Shown: positions 17,821-26,441 of the stretch, piece after piece
How the letters are laid out: each line of letters starts with the position of its first letter
How positions within the stretch are numbered: position 1 is the stretch's first letter
Source of the DNA: Mycolicibacterium hodleri
GTDB lineage: Bacteria > Actinomycetota > Actinomycetes > Mycobacteriales > Mycobacteriaceae
Assembly: GCF_025822245.1 (NCBI RefSeq)
Contig: NZ_JACKTL010000033.1
Coordinates: forward strand, 422,435-486,434
Length of the DNA: 64,000 nt
Direction: 5' to 3'
Position numbers and translations under genes: made by a program
Notes under the pieces: generated by a model
What the model was told of the DNA's origin: nothing
Databases searched by the model: none
Seen by the model: only the letters and a program-made list of their open reading frames with translations

Positions 17821-18377
17821 GCCCGCGGCGCAAGGTCACCGACACGGAGCGCGACTTCTTCGCGGCGGGCGCGGCCAAGCCCAAGGCCCCGCTGCGGTGG
17901 GGTCTTCCGTTGACGGCGATCCTGGCGTTCGTGCTGGCGGCCGCCGCGATCGCGGGCAGCATCTTCGTGTTGGTCGGTCACGAGAGTTTGAAGCGGACCG
18001 AGGACCGGGACGCCTCGGCGTTGTTCTACGTCCGCGGCTTCATGACGGAGTACACCTCACTGGATCCCTTCCACGCCAACGACTATGCGGATCGCATCCT
18101 TGCCCAGGGCACCGGTGACTTCGCGAAGTCGTTCAAGGAGAAGCTGAACGACATCGTCATCCAGGTGGCGCGGGCCGAGCCGACCACCGGTGTCGTGCAA
18201 GAGGCCGGCGTGCAGCGATGGAACGACAACGGCAGCGCAGACATCCTGGTGGCGACGAACGTGAAGTCCACCGGACCCGACGGCAAGACTCCGATTGAGA
18301 GTGGAACCCGTTGGGTCGTAACGACTATCGAGGAGGGACAGCAGTGGAAGATCAGTCAGCTGATTCAAGTGATCTGA
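17817..18377 (+). CDS. Mce-associated membrane protein (Rv0177-like)
   Basis: A 186-residue protein with a cytosolic basic N-terminus (MSPRRKVTDTERDFFAAG), one transmembrane helix (GLPLTAILAFVLAAAAIAGS) and an extracytoplasmic Mam domain. The ATG at 17817 overlaps the previous stop by 4 nt; longer frames upstream run inside the preceding gene. Its 3' end overlaps the next gene by 34 nt. The tight coupling suggests a fixed ratio with the other Mce-associated proteins. Function unknown. Confidence 0.84.
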   Translation: MSPRRKVTDTERDFFAAGAAKPKAPLRWGLPLTAILAFVLAAAAIAGSIFVLVGHESLKRTEDRDASALFYVRGFMTEYTSLDPFHANDYADRILAQGTGDFAKSFKEKLNDIVIQVARAEPTTGVVQEAGVQRWNDNGSADILVATNVKSTGPDGKTPIESGTRWVVTTIEEGQQWKISQLIQVI

Positions 18378-19321
18378 CCGCCGACGCTGCCGCCGCCTCA
18401 GTCCCGCAGGGGAAGGCGGCGCGCAACCGCCACCGGTTGCCGCGGCAGAAGGCGCCACAGGTCGAACAAGCCGACGAGGCCACGGAGGTCCCAGAGCCTG
18501 CGGAGGTCACGGAGCCTGCAGAGGTTGCGGAGCCTGCGGAGGGTGCGGCCGAGGAGGCGGTGGAGGCCGACGCGGTCGTCCCCGCCGAACCGCCGCGTCG
18601 TCGTCGCTCGCTGTGGAAGCGCGGCAAGACCGACCCCGTGGTCGAGCCGGCGCCCGAGGCGCCCGAGGCGCCCGAGGCGCCCGACGCGCCCGAGGCGCCC
18701 GAGGCCGTCGAAACCTCGGAACCCGCGAACCTCGAAGACGAGGGCGCAGAGGCACCCGTCGAGCAGCCCGAGGAGCCCAAAGAGGTCGTCCTCGTTCCGC
18801 ATCGCACGGCGGGGCGGGCACTCAAGCTCGTCGCGGTGGCCGCCGGTGTGTTGTTCATCGCCGCATGTGCCTTCGCGGGCGCCACGATTCAGCCCTACCT
18901 CGCCGATCGGGCGGCGGTCCACACGAAGTTCGTCATCGCCGAAACCGCGGCCAACGCCATCACCACGCTGTGGACCTACACGCCCGACGACATGGACAAG
19001 CTTCCCGATCGCTCCGCGAGGTACCTCGGCGGCGACTTCGCGGCCGACTACAAGCGCTACATCGACGCGATCGTCGAGCCGAACAAGCAGGCGCAGGTCA
19101 CCAACAACACCCAGGTCCTCGGCGCCGCGGTCGAGTCGCTGACGCCGACCGAGGCCACCGCCATCGTGTACACCAACTCCGTCGCGACGAGCCCGGTCAC
19201 CAAGGGCATTCCGTCGCTGCGCTACCTGTCCTATCGGCTCACCATGAAGCCGCAGGACAACAAGTGGCTGATCACCCAGATGGTCGCCGTCACGAAGCTG
19301 GACCTGACGCCACGGCTCTAG
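18344..19321 (+). CDS. Mce-associated membrane protein with acidic repeats (Rv0178-like)
   Basis: A 325-residue protein: a cytosolic region of about 155 residues rich in Glu, Pro and Ala, a transmembrane helix (LKLVAVAAGVLFIAACAFAGA) and a C-terminal Mam domain. The cytosolic part carries two tandem repeats, EVxEPA (18485-18538) and APE (18650-18703), which make it longer than the M. tuberculosis counterpart as I recall it (about 244 aa). The GTG at 18344 is chosen for its AGGAGGG site 6 nt upstream. It is the last gene of the mce1 cluster, followed 19 bp later by an unrelated gene. Confidence 0.83.
   Translation: MEDQSADSSDLTADAAAASVPQGKAARNRHRLPRQKAPQVEQADEATEVPEPAEVTEPAEVAEPAEGAAEEAVEADAVVPAEPPRRRRSLWKRGKTDPVVEPAPEAPEAPEAPDAPEAPEAVETSEPANLEDEGAEAPVEQPEEPKEVVLVPHRTAGRALKLVAVAAGVLFIAACAFAGATIQPYLADRAAVHTKFVIAETAANAITTLWTYTPDDMDKLPDRSARYLGGDFAADYKRYIDAIVEPNKQAQVTNNTQVLGAAVESLTPTEATAIVYTNSVATSPVTKGIPSLRYLSYRLTMKPQDNKWLITQMVAVTKLDLTPRL
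18485..18538 (+). repeat. Three in-frame 18-bp repeats coding EVxEPA
   Basis: Units at 18485-18502, 18503-18520 and 18521-18538 differ at only a few bases, and a partial fourth unit follows. They code EVPEPA, EVTEPA and EVAEPA within the cytosolic region of the last Mce-associated protein. Such repeats can change copy number between strains. Confidence 0.8.
18650..18703 (+). repeat. Six in-frame 9-bp repeats coding Ala-Pro-Glu/Asp
   Basis: Six consecutive GCGCCCGAG units, the fourth ending GAC. They code APE five times and APD once and lie on codon boundaries in the last Mce-associated gene. The perfect identity of the other five units suggests recent slippage. Confidence 0.85.
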
Positions 19322-19340
19322 CCACGGCGACCCAACGGAA

Positions 19341-20018
19341 ATGAAATCCCCCGTCTCCCAACGGTTGACGGTCACCGCCCTGCTGTTGTTGACGTTCGCC
19401 ACCGGGTTGGTGGACGCCGTCAGCGTGCTGATCCTCGGGCACGTGTTCGTGGCCAACATGACCGGGAACGTCATCTTCCTGGGCTTCTGGTTGGTGCCGC
19501 ACTCCGGCGTCGACATGCTGGCCGCGGTGACGGCGGTCCTGGGTTTCATCGCCGGAGCGATCATCGGCGGTCGGCTGGCTCGGCATCTCGACGCGAAGGT
19601 TCGCCGGTGGCTCGTCGTCGCCCTGGGGCTGGAGGTCGTCGTGCTGGTGACACTGTCCGTGCTGGCCGGTACCGGGGTGCTGCATTACACCGGCGGCGGG
19701 CGGCTGATCCTCATCTCCGGGCTCGCCGTCGTGTTCGGCACCCAGAACGCGACGGCACGTCAGTTCGGGGTACAGGAGCTGAGCACGACGGTGCTGACGC
19801 AGACCATCGTCGGCATCGGGTTCGACAGCAGGCTCGCCGGAGGGACCGGTCAGCGAGAGAAGCTGAGATACGGCGTCGTCCTCACCATGTGCAGCGGTGC
19901 GGTGCTCGGAGCAACCTTGACGCTGTGGACCGTTGCGCCCGTCATCGCCCTCGCCGCAGCCGTGGTCGCCACCAGCGCGGCCATCTTCGCCTTCGGGCCC
20001 GGCACTGGGTGCCCATGA
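19341..20018 (+). CDS. DUF1275 (YoaK-family) membrane protein
   Basis: A 225-residue multi-pass membrane protein with about six hydrophobic segments. The N-terminal block LTVTALLLLTFATGLVDAVS and the motif HVFVANMTGNVIFLG are the hallmark of DUF1275/YoaK proteins, as is FGTQNATARQFGVQELSTTVLTQT. The family's function is unknown; some members are stress induced. It starts 19 bp after the mce1 cluster in the same direction, so read-through is possible, but nothing links it functionally to lipid import. Confidence 0.82.
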   Translation: MKSPVSQRLTVTALLLLTFATGLVDAVSVLILGHVFVANMTGNVIFLGFWLVPHSGVDMLAAVTAVLGFIAGAIIGGRLARHLDAKVRRWLVVALGLEVVVLVTLSVLAGTGVLHYTGGGRLILISGLAVVFGTQNATARQFGVQELSTTVLTQTIVGIGFDSRLAGGTGQREKLRYGVVLTMCSGAVLGATLTLWTVAPVIALAAAVVATSAAIFAFGPGTGCP

Positions 20019-20233
20019 CGTCGGTGGGGTAGCTAGCCCACCTCAGTTGCCCGTCGGCCACGTGATCGGCGGTCCGTCGATCGTCGAAGGCGCAGTTGAC
20101 ACCGCGAAAACCTCCGATGGATTCGCGTGTCTGGCCAATCGACACCCCGTCATGAATTCGTCATTTTGCCACGCGCGTAAGTGTTAACGTGCGGTGGCGC
20201 ACGACACACGGGCCGTCGAAGGGGACAGGTCGG

Positions 20234-22624
20234 ATGGCAGGTACTCACCGCAGGAGAAGTCGGCGACGCTTCAGCGTGGCGCTCGTCAGCGCCGCCACGG
20301 CGACCGCCACGGCCCTGACTGTCGGCGTCGAACCGCCACCCGATCCAGTCAAGCGCGTCAGTGCCGAGACCGTCGACCTGGCCGCTGCGATTCAGTTGCT
20401 GCCCACGCACGACAAGGTGCCCGACATCACCGGCGGTCTTGGCACGACGATCTACGACGGCGGTCAGGCGATCTCCGACGTGATCATCCGGGCGGTGGTC
20501 AACGGCGTCAACCTGGCGGCGTTCGCGCGGGCCGCCGGCGTGGACCCGCAGAGCCTGATCACGGGTCTGCTCGCCGACCTGCCGGCGAATCTGCTGCCCG
20601 GCATTCTGGCCAGCCTGTCGTTCGACATCCCCCTGCTGGGCCCGGTCCTGCAACAGTTGACCGGCGGCGACCTCGCGCTGCTGACGACCATCCTGGACAC
20701 GTTGCACATCGACGAAGTCACCGGAGCCACCCTGACCGGAGTGCTCGCGCTGCTTGGCCTCAACCTCGCCGATCCGCTGAATCTCTCCAACCTCGCCGTC
20801 CCCGGTCTCAACGTCGTCACGTCGGGACCGGCCTTCGCCGCGCTGAAGATGCTCGGCATCGACCTGGGTTGGGTGCCGGCGCTGCCGAATTCGGTGGCCA
20901 ACGAGATCAACGGAACCCCGTACGCCCGACTGGGCGTCGACGGCGTGCTGGATCTTCTACTGAGCGAGCTGAAGAAGAGTCCGCTCGGCGGGGCGGCAGA
21001 CCTCATCACCCCGCTGACCAACTTGATCAAAGCGCTCCAGCTGCCCGACGTGATCGACGTCCGCGTCGTCCCCACCGTCGGAATCGGGTTCGGCGCGTTC
21101 GCCGCGGCCATGGCCTACGAGAAGGTGCTCGACGACCTCTCCCTGCAACCCGGTGGGCTCAACCACGTCTTCGGCAGCGATCCCATCCTCGGCAGCCTCA
21201 CCGTCCTGCCGCTGATCCTGATCAACAACCCGGCCCGCCCCGACGGCGGTGCGCTCGCCCGATTCGGACCGTTGGCCGCGCTCTTCGGCATCGACACCGT
21301 GAACCCCACGACCAAGTTCACCAGCAGCGGCGACGGCTCCGGGGTGAACATTCCCGTTCTGGGAACCGGTGTCGCACTGGGCAATGCGAACCTGCTGCCG
21401 ATCCTGGTCGACGCCACCTACGAGTACCAGCCGCTGTCGGACCTGGCCTCGTGGCCCAATCCGTTCACCCTGGTCAACAACCTGGCGGCCGGCCTGTCGC
21501 CGACGTACATGCTGCGGGGGCTGAACCTGGACCTCGGCGGCCTCACCAAGGAGATCCTGGATGGAGTGGCCGGCGCCGTCGGCGGCGTCAACCCGCTCGA
21601 TCCCCAATCGGGTCTGGCGCTGAACCTGTATCTCACGCTGCACTCGGCGACGTTGCCGATGCTGGAGCCGCTGTACCTGGCGTCGGACGTCCTCAACGTC
21701 GTGGGGCTCAGCCCGTTGGCGCAGGTCCCGATGCGGGTGGCGAATGCGCTTGCACCCGCGCTGCGTATCCTCACCGACGTCGGGTACGCCGACACCGTTC
21801 GCAATCCCGACGGCACCTACACCCGGGACACGTCGCAGGCGGGTAGCGAGGTCCCCTTCCTGTCCTTCCCGAACCTGAACCCCGGCCTGGTGCTGAGCGA
21901 CGCCTTCAACGCGTTGGTGGCCGGAATCCAGAAGGAACTCGGACCCAACCCCACCCCGAATACGCCCAACGTCCTCGCCAACATCCTCGACGCGCTGCTC
22001 AAGGGCAACCTGCTCAACGGACTGGGCGCCCTCACCGCACCACTGAACGTGCCGGACGCCACCGCGGCTCCGTCGACGACGGCGAAGCTGCTCAGCGTCG
22101 CAGACACGACGAAGCACGTTGCGGCCGCAAAGGATTCGACGTCGGACGAGGCGACGTCCGTCCGCGCGGGGACCACCCCCGCGGCAGGCGAGAAGACTCC
22201 GGTCGCCGGCGAGGAGACCTCCGGCCAACGAGGCGACACGACACCGGACGCGACAGAGGCCACGGGGGACAAGACTGCCGAGGCGGGCGACAAGACTCCC
22301 GCGGGCGACACGACCGAAGATGAGGGCGACAAGACTCCGACGGCGAACGAGGATCCCAAGCCGGCGGCGGGCCCCAAACACGCGAAGCCAGAGGGAGATT
22401 CGACGCCGACGCTCGGTGTCGTGACCGGCAAGACGAACGGGCCGAAGCACGCCAAGCCCACCGTCAACGAGACTCGCGACACCGCGAACGACTTCTCGCC
22501 CAATCGGGGAGACGAGTCGGGGACCACCAAGCCGACGGGTGCCGGCGGATCGGGCGGCACGACCACCGCTGCGCCGTCGGACACGACGCAGTCGGAGAGC
22601 GCGCCGGCCGACAAGGCGGCCTGA
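20234..22624 (+). CDS. Large secreted protein, Tat-type signal, low-complexity tail
   Basis: A 796-residue exported protein of unknown function. The ATG at 20234 has AGGGG about 9 nt upstream and gives an N-terminus of basic residues with SRRRFSV, close to the twin-arginine consensus, followed by VALVSAATATATALTVGV. Residues about 60-600 are hydrophobic and Leu/Gly/Pro-rich with weakly repeated leucine motifs (LLPGILASL, LLTTILDTL). The segment with INNPARPDGGALARFGPLAALFG resembles, from memory, mycobacterial proteins of the PE-PPE-domain/large exported group. The last 180 residues are a charged Thr/Lys/Glu/Ala tail with GDKTP-like repeats and GPKHAKP twice. No catalytic motif is evident. 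A cell-wall surface role is a guess. Confidence 0.72.
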   Translation: MAGTHRRRSRRRFSVALVSAATATATALTVGVEPPPDPVKRVSAETVDLAAAIQLLPTHDKVPDITGGLGTTIYDGGQAISDVIIRAVVNGVNLAAFARAAGVDPQSLITGLLADLPANLLPGILASLSFDIPLLGPVLQQLTGGDLALLTTILDTLHIDEVTGATLTGVLALLGLNLADPLNLSNLAVPGLNVVTSGPAFAALKMLGIDLGWVPALPNSVANEINGTPYARLGVDGVLDLLLSELKKSPLGGAADLITPLTNLIKALQLPDVIDVRVVPTVGIGFGAFAAAMAYEKVLDDLSLQPGGLNHVFGSDPILGSLTVLPLILINNPARPDGGALARFGPLAALFGIDTVNPTTKFTSSGDGSGVNIPVLGTGVALGNANLLPILVDATYEYQPLSDLASWPNPFTLVNNLAAGLSPTYMLRGLNLDLGGLTKEILDGVAGAVGGVNPLDPQSGLALNLYLTLHSATLPMLEPLYLASDVLNVVGLSPLAQVPMRVANALAPALRILTDVGYADTVRNPDGTYTRDTSQAGSEVPFLSFPNLNPGLVLSDAFNALVAGIQKELGPNPTPNTPNVLANILDALLKGNLLNGLGALTAPLNVPDATAAPSTTAKLLSVADTTKHVAAAKDSTSDEATSVRAGTTPAAGEKTPVAGEETSGQRGDTTPDATEATGDKTAEAGDKTPAGDTTEDEGDKTPTANEDPKPAAGPKHAKPEGDSTPTLGVVTGKTNGPKHAKPTVNETRDTANDFSPNRGDESGTTKPTGAGGSGGTTTAAPSDTTQSESAPADKAA

Positions 22625-22669
22625 GGGTCGTCGATCGGCACCCGCGCGTCCTCGCGGCCCCAAATTTAC

Positions 22670-22693
22670 GAAAACGTTTACGTAAACGTTTTC
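22670..22693. promoter_or_regulatory. Perfect 24-bp palindromic LacI-type operator
   Basis: A perfect palindrome made of GAAAACGTTTAC and its reverse complement GTAAACGTTTTC. Each half contains AACGTT with the central CG typical of LacI/GalR operators, so it can be read as two overlapping operators 12 bp apart. It lies 59 bp upstream of the GTG start of the sugar ABC operon. The LacI-type regulator at 27568-28590 closes the same cluster and is the obvious candidate to bind here. AT content is strikingly high against the surrounding sequence. Confidence 0.78.
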
Positions 22694-22751
22694 ATGCTTT
22701 AGCGTCAACCTCACAGCCCCCGGGGCGTCACTTCGACGATGAGGATGACCA

Positions 22752-25358
22752 GTGAGCAGTACCTCTCGTGCCCACGAAACGGGTGGCGGGGCGACCGTGG
22801 ACGATCGAGGTGGGATCAGGGCCGAGCTCGTCGGCGCTTCCAAGCGCTTCGAGAGCGTCTACGCCGTTCGGGACGTGTCGCTTCACATCAGGTCCGGCGA
22901 AGTGCTGGCCCTGGTCGGCGAGAACGGCGCAGGAAAGAGCACGTGCGTCAAGATGCTCGGAGGGGTATACCACCCCACCGACGGCGTGGTTCGGGTCGGC
23001 GGCGTGGACGTGGACCTACGCACCCCGCTCGACGCGCAACACCTCGGCATTGCCGTCGTCCACCAGCACCCGGGCTTGTTCCCCGACCTGCCGATCTACG
23101 AAAACGTATACGCCGGAAGGCCTCTCACCAATCGCTTTGGTCTCCTGGACCACGCCCGGATGAGCCGCGAGGCGCGACAGTGGCTGGAGGTGCTCGGTCT
23201 GCGGGTGGACCCGGCGATGACCACCGGCGAGCTGAACACCTCCGAACAGCAGCTGGTCGAGATTGCGAAGGCGTTGGCCTTCGACGCCACCATCCTGATC
23301 CTCGACGAACCCACCGCGTCGTTGACCATCGGTGAGACGCAACGGCTGTTCTCGGTCATCGACGACTTGAAGGCCCGCGGGGTGGCCATGCTCTTCGTGG
23401 GTCACCGCCTCGAAGAGATCGTGGCGATCTCCGATCGCATCACGGTGATGCGGGACGGACGGTGGGTCGCCGACCTCGTCACCGCCGAGACCGACCAGCA
23501 CCAGATCGTCGAGCTCATGGTCGGCCGCGAGCTGACCGACATCTATCCGCCCAAGTCCGCGACCGTCGGTGACGTCGTGCTCCGACTGCGCAATCTAGGT
23601 GTAACAGGCCACTTCTCGGACGTAAACCTCGACGTTCGCGCCGGCGAGATCGTCGGCTTGGCCGGCCTCGTCGGCGCGGGACGCACGGAAGTCGCCAGGG
23701 CCGTCTTCGGCATCGACAAGCCCGCCACCGGCGACATCGAGCTGGGAGGGCACGCGGTGCGGATCGGATCGCCCGCGGCCGCGCTGGCGCACGGCATCGC
23801 CTACGTCTCGGAGGACCGACGCGGGCAGAGCATCGTCGAGGACTTCTCGATACTCGACAACGCCACCCTGCCCGTCATCGACCAGGCGTCGCGCCTTGGT
23901 CTGATCCGGCACCGCGCCGAGTTCGCCCTCGTGGACGGCCCGTTGCAGCGGATGCAGCTCAAGTTCAGAAGCTACGCCCAGCCCATCGGCAACCTCTCCG
24001 GCGGCAATCAGCAGAAGGTGGTGCTGGCCAAGTGGCTGGCGACCAACCCGCGGTTGCTGATCCTCGACGAGCCCACCCAGGGCGTCGACATTCAGGCCAA
24101 GGCCGAGGTCCACCACATCATCGCCGAGCTGGCGCAGCAGGGTCTGGCCATCCTGATGATCTCGTCGGACATGCCCGAGCTGCTGGGCACCTGCGACCGG
24201 ATCTACGTGATGCATCAGGGCACGATCACCGCGGAGTTCGACGCCGAACACGCCAACCAGATCGACATCGGGCTGGCTGCTACCGGTCTGCTCGACTCCG
24301 GGCGGGAGGTCGGCGCCACCTCGACCGCCGACCTGGACGCCATCAAGGCCCGCGAGGAGACCGAGGTGGTCAGCGTCGGCGTGGGCCGACGGTCGGGGTG
24401 GCGCAAGGTCGTCGCCCGGCGCGAGGTCGGACTGCTGGTCGCGGTGATCGCGATACTCGTGCCGCTCGGGATCATCAATCCAAACCTGGTCAGCCCGTCG
24501 AACATCGGTGACCTCGGGGTGACGACGGCCCTGTACGGAGTCGCGTGCCTCGGCCAGATGGTGGTGATGCTGACCCGCAACATCGACCTCTCCCAAGGGT
24601 CGGTCATCGGGTTGTCGGCCTACGTCGCGGCCTGGTTCACGAGCTCGCACCCAGGGGCACCCGTCGTCGTCGGGATCCTGATCGCCGTGGCGGTCGGGGT
24701 CGCGTGCGGAGCGTTCAACGGCGTGATCGTCGCCTACGGCCGCGTGCCGTCGATCGTGGTGACGCTCGGAACGCTGGCGATCTTCCGGGGGATCGACGCC
24801 ATCCTGTCCAACGGCCGACAGATCTCGTCGGGCATGGTCCCGCCTGGCTGGCTGGCCTGGACGGCGGGACGGCTCTTCGGCGTCTCACTCCTGGTGTACA
24901 TCGGGCTTGCTCTGTTCGTCGTGTTCGCGATCTTCCTGCGCACCACGCGCTTTGGCCGCGACATCTACGCCACCGGCTCGAATCCGGCCGGAGCCGACCT
25001 GATCGGCATCAAGACCCAGGCGCGCACGTTCGCCGCCTTCGTCATCTCCGGCACGCTGGCCGGATTCGCGGGGGCGATGTGGGCGTCCCACTTCGCCACC
25101 GTCGACGGTCAGCTCGCCTATGGGTTGGAGCTCACCCTCGTCGCCTCGGTCGTGGTCGGCGGGGTCTCCCTGCGTGGCGGCGCCGGATCCGTCCTCGGCG
25201 TCCTGCTCGGCACCGTCACGTTGATCATCATCCAGAACGCCATCACGGTGGCACGGATCAATCCGTCCTACCTGCAGGCCTTCTTCGGCGGCGCCATCCT
25301 TCTCACCGTCCTGATCGACACGCTGTTGTCGCGACGCGGCACCCGAGGAGCCCGCTGA
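22752..25358 (+). CDS. Fused sugar ABC transporter: RbsA-type ATPase plus RbsC-type permease
   Basis: An 868-residue protein joining two subunits that are normally separate. Residues 22-510 are a two-domain ribose/AI-2/rhamnose-type ATPase. The first nucleotide-binding domain has Walker A GENGAGKST (56-64) and Walker B LILDEPTAS, with a signature reading LNTSEQQLVE. The second has the family's degenerate Walker A (GLVGAGRTEVARAVFG) but an intact LSGGNQQKVVLAKWL and LILDEPTQGVD. Residues about 540-868 are a BPD_transp_2 permease with many hydrophobic helices and MLTRNIDLSQGSVIGLSAYV. No stop, frameshift or start site is seen at the junction. The GTG at 22752 begins the operon; the second permease starts on the last base of its stop. 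Confidence 0.88.
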   Translation: MSSTSRAHETGGGATVDDRGGIRAELVGASKRFESVYAVRDVSLHIRSGEVLALVGENGAGKSTCVKMLGGVYHPTDGVVRVGGVDVDLRTPLDAQHLGIAVVHQHPGLFPDLPIYENVYAGRPLTNRFGLLDHARMSREARQWLEVLGLRVDPAMTTGELNTSEQQLVEIAKALAFDATILILDEPTASLTIGETQRLFSVIDDLKARGVAMLFVGHRLEEIVAISDRITVMRDGRWVADLVTAETDQHQIVELMVGRELTDIYPPKSATVGDVVLRLRNLGVTGHFSDVNLDVRAGEIVGLAGLVGAGRTEVARAVFGIDKPATGDIELGGHAVRIGSPAAALAHGIAYVSEDRRGQSIVEDFSILDNATLPVIDQASRLGLIRHRAEFALVDGPLQRMQLKFRSYAQPIGNLSGGNQQKVVLAKWLATNPRLLILDEPTQGVDIQAKAEVHHIIAELAQQGLAILMISSDMPELLGTCDRIYVMHQGTITAEFDAEHANQIDIGLAATGLLDSGREVGATSTADLDAIKAREETEVVSVGVGRRSGWRKVVARREVGLLVAVIAILVPLGIINPNLVSPSNIGDLGVTTALYGVACLGQMVVMLTRNIDLSQGSVIGLSAYVAAWFTSSHPGAPVVVGILIAVAVGVACGAFNGVIVAYGRVPSIVVTLGTLAIFRGIDAILSNGRQISSGMVPPGWLAWTAGRLFGVSLLVYIGLALFVVFAIFLRTTRFGRDIYATGSNPAGADLIGIKTQARTFAAFVISGTLAGFAGAMWASHFATVDGQLAYGLELTLVASVVVGGVSLRGGAGSVLGVLLGTVTLIIIQNAITVARINPSYLQAFFGGAILLTVLIDTLLSRRGTRGAR

Positions 25359-26362
25359 TGTGGGGCACCGTGACGGCCAAGCTCCGGTCCTGGGAGTTCA
25401 TCCTCTTCATCTTGGTCATCGTGGTCCTCCTGGTCGCGGCGGCGACGGTGCCGGGCTTCACCAGACCCTTCAGCATCTCCACCGGCTTGGCGACCTTCGC
25501 GCCCGCGGCGCTGATGGCTCTGCCGCTCGCCCTTCTGGTGATCGTTCGGGACATCGACATCTCCGTGGCGAGCATCGCCGGACTCTCCTCCGTCGCCGCC
25601 GGCCTCGCCATCGAGGCCGGGCAGTCGGTGCCGGTCGCCGTCGTCGCGGCCCTCGGGACGGGCGCGCTCTGCGGTGCGGTCAACGGCTTCTTCGTCGCGG
25701 TGATGGGGCTGCCGGCCCTGCTGGTGACCCTCGGGACCCTGGCCTTGTTCCGCGGGCTGTGTTACGTCCTCCTCGGGGGGACGCCGATCTCGCCGCTCCC
25801 GGAGTTCTTCACCGTGCTCGGCAACGACAACATCCCCGGCCTGGTGGTCCCGTGGGCGATCGCGCCCTTCCTGGTGCTCGCCGTCGTCTTCGGGATCGTC
25901 CTGCACCGCAGCACCGTCGGACGGCGGATCTACGCCATCGGCGGGAACCCGGAAACCGCCCGCTACAGCGGCATTCGCGTCGCGCGCATCAGGTTCGTCT
26001 TGTTCGTCGTCTCCGGCGTGGTCTCCGGCCTGGCCGGGATGATCTACATGGGGATCACCAGCCAGGTCGCGCCGGACGGCGCCCAGGGCCTCGAGCTCGA
26101 CGTGATCACGGTCGTGTTCCTGGCCGGGGTCAGCGTGCTCGGCGGCAAGGGCCGGATCACCGGTGTGGTGCTCGCCAGCATCCTGATCCTGGCGCTCCGC
26201 AAGTCGCTGCAGTTGATGAACGTCAGCGGCTACACCCAGGGGATCGCGGTCGGCGGCGTGCTGATCGCGTCGCTGCTGGTCACCAACCTCTCGCAACGCT
26301 TCATCGGGTCCGTCCGCGAACGCCGCCGCCCCGCCTCGCAGCTGGGGGCCGACACCACGTGA
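25358..26362 (+). CDS. Sugar ABC transporter permease (RbsC/LsrD/RhaQ-like)
   Basis: A 334-residue permease of the BPD_transp_2 family with about nine hydrophobic segments. The family block VIVRDIDISVASIAGLSSVA corresponds to the DLSVG motif of RbsC-type proteins; later blocks include RRIYAIGGNPETARYSGIRV and VTVVFLAGVSVLGGKGR-like sequence. The ATG at 25358 uses the last base of the preceding TGA (TGATG), so translation is coupled. With the permease half of the fused protein it would form the heterodimeric channel seen in AI-2 and rhamnose importers. Confidence 0.9.
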   Translation: MWGTVTAKLRSWEFILFILVIVVLLVAAATVPGFTRPFSISTGLATFAPAALMALPLALLVIVRDIDISVASIAGLSSVAAGLAIEAGQSVPVAVVAALGTGALCGAVNGFFVAVMGLPALLVTLGTLALFRGLCYVLLGGTPISPLPEFFTVLGNDNIPGLVVPWAIAPFLVLAVVFGIVLHRSTVGRRIYAIGGNPETARYSGIRVARIRFVLFVVSGVVSGLAGMIYMGITSQVAPDGAQGLELDVITVVFLAGVSVLGGKGRITGVVLASILILALRKSLQLMNVSGYTQGIAVGGVLIASLLVTNLSQRFIGSVRERRRPASQLGADTT

Positions 26363-26441
26363 CCCCGCGCCCACCCCGCACACCTCGACAGCCGGTTGCC
26401 CCGACCCGTGGCCGCCGTACCCACCCATGAAAGGACTCCCC

